A stretch of DNA of 64,000 nt, taken from contig NZ_CP007264.1 of the NCBI RefSeq assembly GCF_000585495.1, positions 124,001-188,000 of the forward strand, read 5' to 3'. Source of the stretch: Thermococcus nautili. GTDB lineage: Archaea; Methanobacteriota_B; Thermococci; Thermococcales; Thermococcaceae. This document shows, piece by piece, positions 63,831 through 64,000 of the stretch (positions are counted from its first letter, which is position 1; the number at the start of each line of letters is the position of its first letter). The notes under the pieces are model-generated. The model was not told the DNA's origin. It ran no database searches and saw nothing but the letters and a program-made list of their open reading frames with translations. Both the position numbers and the translations under genes were made by a program.

Positions 63831-64000
63831 ATGAAGGCGATTTACAGGGAGGCCTGCCCAAACTGCTCGGGTAGAATCTCCGACGAAAGGCTCGTGATGA
63901 AGAACCCCTGTGATGAGTGTCTCGATAATCCCGTCACCGCTGAGGACTACTTTGAGCTCGTGAAGGCCGTGAGAGAGGCGCTCAAGGAGAGAAAGAAGCT
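63831..64000 (+). CDS. rgy: Reverse gyrase, N-terminus only
   Basis: The first 56 codons, [20 protein letters not shown] onward, match the N-terminal zinc finger of reverse gyrase (CPNC...CDEC) followed by the start of the helicase-like domain. Reverse gyrase introduces positive supercoils and is the hallmark enzyme of hyperthermophiles. GGGTGGGAAT precedes the ATG; the TATA-like CTTATAAGG sits at 63785-63793 over the previous stop. The gene runs off the window. Confidence 0.88.
   Translation, partial: MKAIYREACPNCSGRISDERLVMKNPCDECLDNPVTAEDYFELVKAVREALKERKK

Overview
This window is chromosomal DNA of a hyperthermophilic euryarchaeon of the order Thermococcales, most likely a Thermococcus. 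The indicators are an undivided rpoB with split rpoA1/rpoA2, the SurR/Pdo redox pair, ADP-dependent glucokinase with a cupin-type phosphoglucose isomerase, the mannosylglycerate operon, ADP-forming acetyl-CoA synthetase, the start of a reverse gyrase gene, and a Cst-type I-B CRISPR system whose Cas6 and repeat 3' end (ATTGAAAG) resemble those of Pyrococcus. Genes are tightly packed, many start or stop codons overlap, GGTGAT-type ribosome binding sites are common, and TTG/GTG starts are frequent.

Layout. 1-4500: start of a TDT-family transporter, a NifX-like protein, an iron/cobalamin-type ABC transporter and a TPR-like protein. 4560-8430: RNase Z, a TraB-family protein, a small KH protein, pgi and glkA. 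8490-13175: the four-gene mannosylglycerate operon. 13390-18735: two diverged copies of a three-gene module (sequon-rich surface protein, permease, small anchored protein) served by one ABC ATPase; this lower-GC island is the least understood part of the window. 18785-22172: a two-gene permease and a Ni/Co ECF transporter. 22346-24715: PAC2 chaperone, nop10, aIF2-alpha, rps27e, rpl44e. 24882-31880: ferritin-like protein, split LysO-type exporter, a candidate C/D sRNA, alanine aminotransferase, a ThiS-like and an HprK-like protein, topoisomerase I. 31864-34744: surR-ferredoxin-geranylgeranyl reductase operon, divergent from pdo. 34988-44400: rpoH-rpoB-rpoA1-rpoA2-rpl30e-nusA-rps12-rps7. 44498-46324: two VapBC modules, a broken antitoxin and an orphan small protein. 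46396-49855: hypothetical protein, phosphodiesterase/phosphatase, NreA, tRNA-Ser and tRNA-Cys. 49964-60798: cas6-cas8-cas7-cas5-cas3-cas4-cas1, inverted cas2, leader and a 37-repeat array. 60857-64000: ACD beta subunit, a DUF4139 protein, small proteins and the start of reverse gyrase.

Regulation. Three intergenic copies of the extended SurR motif (GTTn3AACn5GTT) are visible: the expected one between surR and pdo, a double one between the NifX-like gene and the iron/cobalamin transporter, and one upstream of the Ni/Co transporter. This suggests that sulfur-responsive control extends to metal uptake. TGM-like sugar-regulator sites (TATCACn5GTGATA) lie at glkA and pgi. The candidates for something new are the duplicated ABC cassette, the two extra SurR sites, the non-canonical start region of cas8 and the duplicated CRISPR spacer.
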